Shown one piece after another: positions 31,424-34,369 of a stretch of DNA of 34,369 nucleotides. The stretch's first letter is position 1; each line of letters opens with the position of its first letter. Both the position numbers and the translations under genes were made by a program. The DNA comes from Victivallales bacterium Lenti_02. GTDB taxonomy: Bacteria > Verrucomicrobiota > Lentisphaeria > Oligosphaerales > Lenti-02. The notes under the pieces were generated by a model. It was not told where the DNA came from and made no database searches. It saw only the letters and a list, made by a program, of their open reading frames with translations. The stretch is from assembly GCA_001603055.1 (NCBI GenBank), contig LVAZ01000176.1, forward strand, positions 1 to 34,369, in the 5' to 3' direction.

Positions 31424-33006
31424 ACACCTTTTTCACTCGCAGGCTGGTTTTGTCGCTGGCGGCCGCCGGGCTGCTTCACGCTCCGTTGCGGGGCTGGTCC
31501 CAGGAGGAGGGTGGCTTGCCCGAGGCCGTCGTCGAGGCGCTGGTCGCCGAAGCGGTGGCACCCGAGGCCGAGGCCCCGGCGCGGGATGCTCCCGAGGCCG
31601 GGAAGCCGGTCGAGGTCCGGCCCTTTGCCCCGCCGCCGCCGCCCGCCCCGTTGCCGGACGCCCCGCCGCCGGTGCCCGCCGGGAAGATTCTGTTCAATTT
31701 CCGCAGTGCCCCGGTGGATGCGGTGCTGGACCATCTCAGCCAGGCGGCCGGCTTCATCATCGTCAAGGACGTGCCGGTGAGCGGCAGCGTGGATGTGTGG
31801 AGCCATCAGCCGCTCGATCCGGACGAGGCGGTGGAACTGCTGAACACCGTGCTGGCCCGGCAGGGGCTGGCGGCGGTGCGGACCGAGCGGGTGCTGCGGA
31901 TCGTCTCGCGCTCGGCGGCTCTGGCGGCCGACCTGCCGGTGGCGGCGGGGGCCGATCCCGATAAAATCAATCGGTCCGACAGCATGGCCACCCAGATCAT
32001 CCCCGTCAAATATGCCGATGCGGCGAAGCTGGTGGAGAATCTCCGCCCGCTGCTGGGCGAGGGCTCCCAGCTCTCGGCCAACGCCTCGAGCAATTCGCTG
32101 ATTCTCACCGACACCCGGACGAACATCCGGCGCATGGTGCTGATCGTCAAGGCCCTTGACACCTCGATCTCGAACATCACCGAAATCCGCGTGTTCCCGC
32201 TCGAACATGCCAAGGCCACGGATTTGGCCGAGGTGGTGAACAAGGTGTTCGCCAAGCCCGACCAGAACCAGAGCACCAATCGGGGCGGCCCGATGGAGTT
32301 CATCGCCCGGATGCGCCGGGGCGGGCCGGGCGGCATGCCGGGCGGGGGCGAACAGACGGAAGGGGGAACCAGCGAGGCGAAGCTGGCCACCGCCAGCGTG
32401 ACCGCCGTGGGCGACGAGCGCAGCAACTCGCTGGTGGTCAGCGCCTCCGACGAATTGATGCCGCAGGTGGCCGCCCTGGTCAAGCAGGTGGACGTGCCGA
32501 CGGAGGACGCGGCGGTGGTCGAGGTCTATTTCCTGCGCTACGCGGACGCCGCCGACGTGGCCGAGATTCTCCAGAAGGTCTACACCACCAGCACCACCAG
32601 CAGCAACCAGAACGCCTCCACCCAGCGCCAGTTCGGCATGTTCGGCGGGCGGATGATGCCCGGCGGTTCCCAGCAACAGCAGCAAACCAGCACCAGCCGC
32701 TCGCTCGGGGAGGCCGAGGTGAAGGTGGTGGCGGACACGCGGACCAACGCCCTGATCGTCAGCGCCTCGCCCACCACGCTCGCTTCGGTGGGCAAGGTGA
32801 TCGAGAAGCTCGACGAGACCCCGAAGAACGTGAACCAAATCTACATCTACCGGATCGAGAACGCCGATCTCGAGAATCTCAAGACCATCCTGCAGGGGCT
32901 GTTCGACGACATCGAGAGCACCGGCACCACCACCACCCTGGCCCCGACCGGCGGCACCCGCACGGGCACCACGACCGGCACCGGCACCGGCAGAACCAGA
33001 AACTAG
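31420..33006 (+). CDS. gspD: Secretin N-domain protein: amino-terminal half of a split GspD (528 aa)
   Basis: A signal peptide (about 1-28) and a Pro-rich linker (about 66-88) precede an N0/STN-like domain (89-163). N-domains follow at 190-250 (A-D-A-A-K-L-V-E-N-L-R-P-L-L), 254-360 and 364-467, each ending in an N-S-L-x-V/I strand. N2 carries a Gly-rich loop at 288-318 and N3 a Gln/Thr-rich loop at 390-428. A fourth begins at 471 (I-Y-R-I-E-N-A-D-L-E-N-L-K-T-I-L-Q-G-L-F) but stops after its first strand and helix, with a Thr/Gly tail to the TAG stop. There is no secretin pore domain. The rest of the fourth N-domain and the pore are in the next gene, 21 nt downstream and in the same frame. Confidence 0.92.
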   Translation: MNTFFTRRLVLSLAAAGLLHAPLRGWSQEEGGLPEAVVEALVAEAVAPEAEAPARDAPEAGKPVEVRPFAPPPPPAPLPDAPPPVPAGKILFNFRSAPVDAVLDHLSQAAGFIIVKDVPVSGSVDVWSHQPLDPDEAVELLNTVLARQGLAAVRTERVLRIVSRSAALAADLPVAAGADPDKINRSDSMATQIIPVKYADAAKLVENLRPLLGEGSQLSANASSNSLILTDTRTNIRRMVLIVKALDTSISNITEIRVFPLEHAKATDLAEVVNKVFAKPDQNQSTNRGGPMEFIARMRRGGPGGMPGGGEQTEGGTSEAKLATASVTAVGDERSNSLVVSASDELMPQVAALVKQVDVPTEDAAVVEVYFLRYADAADVAEILQKVYTTSTTSSNQNASTQRQFGMFGGRMMPGGSQQQQQTSTSRSLGEAEVKVVADTRTNALIVSASPTTLASVGKVIEKLDETPKNVNQIYIYRIENADLENLKTILQGLFDDIESTGTTTTLAPTGGTRTGTTTGTGTGRTRN

Positions 33007-33027
33007 GCCAGATCGGGAGCGAAACCC

Positions 33028-34095
33028 ATGAAACACCCTATCGCCATTCTTATCGCCTTCCTCGCCGCGGCCGCCGTCCTGGCCCAGACCCCCGCCTCCC
33101 GTCCGGCTTCCTTTCTGGAGGCGTCGGAGCAGCGCAAGCTGGGCACCGCCCATTTCGAGATCGATCTCGACTCGAACACCCTGATCGTCACCACCGACCA
33201 GGAGACCAACGAGACGATCAAGCGGCTGGTGGCCGAGCTGGACCGGCCCATTCCCCAGGTGCTCATCAACGTCCTCTTTCTCGAAGTCACCTATGGCGAC
33301 GATCTGGATCTGGGCACCGAGATCACCTACACCTCGGTTTCCGGCGACGGGGATACCCGGACCCTCGGCTCGCTCTTCAATCTGGGCGGTCTTGCCCAGG
33401 GCGGTTCGCTCACCCTTGCCAAGGGCGAGCTGGACGTGGTCTTCAAGGCCCTCGCCACGAAGACCAAGACCGAGGTGCTGTCGCGGCCCTCGATCATGGC
33501 CCGCAACAACCAGGAATCCACCATCACCATCGGTTCGGAAGTGCCTTTCATCCGCAACAGCCAGGTGACGGACTCGGGCGGGGTGCTGAACACCATCGAG
33601 TACGAGGACGTGGGCATCATCCTCAAAGTCACCCCCCGGATCAACGCCGACGGCCTGGTGGAGATGACCGTGGCCCCGGAGATTTCCGCGATTTCGGCGG
33701 AAACGGTGCCGATTTCCGAAAGCGTCACCGCGCCCACCTTCGTCAAGCGTTCCGCCGAGACCCGGGTCATGGTGCAGAGCGGCCGGACCGTGGTGATCGG
33801 CGGCCTGATGGAGGACCAGGAAAACCGGGAGGTGCGCAAGGTGCCGCTGCTCGGCGACATCCCGCTCGTGGGCGCGCTCTTCCGGCGCACGATCATCGAG
33901 AAATCCAAAACCGAACTGCTGATTTTCCTGACCCCCCACGTGGTCACCGGCAACACGGCCGACTCCCTGGTGGAAATGGAGAAACGGGCGGTCGGGATCG
34001 CCGGGTCGGTCGACGCCGAGCGGCTCCAGCGGTATTTTGAGAGCACCGGCGGCAGCAACGGGCCGGCCGCCGTCCCTGCGGCACCCCGTCCCTGA
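33028..34095 (+). CDS. gspD: Secretin pore protein: carboxy-terminal half of a split GspD (355 aa)
   Basis: It opens with its own signal peptide (M-K-H then a hydrophobic run to about residue 19, V-L-A-Q). Residues about 42-75 (H-F-E-I-D-L-D-S-N-T-L-I-V-T-T then a helix ending A-E-L-D-R-P) are the second half of an N-domain. The secretin pore follows from about 78: Q-V-L-I-N-V-L-F-L-E-V, T-E-V-L-S-R-P-S-I-M-A-R-N-N, G-S-E-V-P-F-I-R and the signature V-P-L-L-G-D-I-P-L-V-G-A-L-F from 272. It should form the outer-membrane channel. GGGAG precedes the ATG by about 10 nt. It shares frame with the upstream half and is separated by one TAG, so readthrough would give a fusion with an internal hydrophobic segment. 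Confidence 0.94.
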   Translation: MKHPIAILIAFLAAAAVLAQTPASRPASFLEASEQRKLGTAHFEIDLDSNTLIVTTDQETNETIKRLVAELDRPIPQVLINVLFLEVTYGDDLDLGTEITYTSVSGDGDTRTLGSLFNLGGLAQGGSLTLAKGELDVVFKALATKTKTEVLSRPSIMARNNQESTITIGSEVPFIRNSQVTDSGGVLNTIEYEDVGIILKVTPRINADGLVEMTVAPEISAISAETVPISESVTAPTFVKRSAETRVMVQSGRTVVIGGLMEDQENREVRKVPLLGDIPLVGALFRRTIIEKSKTELLIFLTPHVVTGNTADSLVEMEKRAVGIAGSVDAERLQRYFESTGGSNGPAAVPAAPRP

Positions 34096-34106
34096 GGAGT
34101 CGTTCC

Positions 34107-34369
34107 ATGAACCGACGCAATGGCCTCATCTACCTGCTTCTGCTCGTCGTCTGGCTGGCGCTGGTGGCGTTGCAGATGGCCGAGCATCGCGGCTTCGAGC
34201 GTTCCAGCCGGGAGTCCCTGCTGCGCCATGCCCGCGACCTGTCCAACTCCCTGGGCGTGGTTATCCGTTCGCAGCGGCGTTTCGGCACGGTGCCGAAGAA
34301 CCGGCTGGAAGGCGCGTTGCAGGGACTGGCCGAGTCCCAGGAAATGCTGGGCATTGTGCTGTTCAACCC
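34107..34369 (+). CDS. Membrane-anchored protein, N-terminal part; possible sensor histidine kinase (runs off window)
   Basis: About 87 residues are visible. A basic start (M-N-R-R-N-G) leads to one membrane helix (about 7-23), then a charged periplasmic helix F-E-R-S-S-R-E-S-L-L-R-H-A-R-D-L-S-N-S-L-G-V-V-I-R-S-Q. This design, signal anchor then a helical sensor region starting with R-x-x-L-x-x-x-A-x-x-L, is typical of sensor kinases or chemotaxis-type receptors, but no kinase domain is in view. GAGGAG lies 7 nt before ATG 34107, and the gene begins 11 nt after the secretin stop, so it belongs to the secretion operon. The frame is open to the window end. Confidence 0.7.
   Translation, partial: MNRRNGLIYLLLLVVWLALVALQMAEHRGFERSSRESLLRHARDLSNSLGVVIRSQRRFGTVPKNRLEGALQGLAESQEMLGIVLFN

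Noticed and set aside
31005..33006. Apparent missing secretin domain considered as a frameshift or assembly error
   Set aside because: The two halves share frame, and the second has a signal peptide and ribosome site of its own, so a simple frameshift does not explain the arrangement.
30646..33939. Antisense open frame of about 1097 codons opposite gspM-gspD
   Set aside because: It is antisense to several genes with clear families. Its His/Arg/Gly-rich composition and lack of domains are those of a GC-rich antisense shadow.

Overview
The window is a GC-rich (visibly well over 60%) bacterial chromosome segment. It encodes orphan pseudopilins with the F-T-L-I-E-L-L-V-V-I-A-I-I start and an H-x9-D-G motif, two uroporphyrinogen-decarboxylase-like proteins, a cupin/AraC regulator, a DegT aminotransferase, a LamG/GH99-like glycosidase and a bacterial GlnRS. 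This mixture suggests the PVC superphylum, most likely Lentisphaerota. That placement is inference from gene content and family knowledge; no rRNA gene is present.

Layout. 1-5.9 kb: the end of an aldo/keto reductase, an unrecognised 244-aa protein, an orphan H-x9-DG pseudopilin with its own promoter, a Blc-type lipocalin lipoprotein, a URO-D-like protein, a cupin/AraC regulator and a DegT aminotransferase. 6-9.8 kb: two exported carbohydrate-active proteins, a NAGPA-type phosphodiester glycosidase and a LamG-GH99-like-LamG protein. 9.8-13.8 kb: an unrecognised leftward gene, a second orphan pseudopilin, a second URO-D-like protein with a zinc-ligand pattern, and a convergent metallophosphoesterase. 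14-18.8 kb: gcvH coupled to a HI0933-type flavoprotein, then a sugar-nucleotide epimerase, LMW phosphatase, enolase-superfamily enzyme and small membrane protein. 18.8-21.9 kb, leftward: glnS (fused to a Trbp111-like tRNA-binding domain), a small membrane protein and a SpoU/TrmH methyltransferase, tightly packed.

22-34.4 kb is the most interesting part: a compact type II secretion (T2SS) operon. A Spy-like periplasmic protein with a GER tandem repeat is followed by gspE-F-G-H-I-J-K-L-M-C, then a secretin divided between two genes that each have a signal peptide, then the start of a membrane-anchored protein that may be a sensor kinase. Six of the junctions are 4-nt ATGA overlaps. The last four functions (L, M, C, D) follow the order of type IV pilus pilMNOPQ. 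Upstream lies a good sigma-54 -24/-12 match preceded by three TGCGCA sites spaced 11 and 22 bp apart, placed like an enhancer-binding-protein site.

The candidate undescribed system is therefore a possibly sigma-54-controlled T2SS with three oddities. The secretin is split inside its last N-domain. Every Glu5 pseudopilin in the window lacks the usual glycine before the cleavage site, while GspK keeps it. A Spy-like GER-repeat protein leads the operon. No prepilin peptidase gene, tRNA, rRNA, CRISPR array, transposase or integrase was seen.
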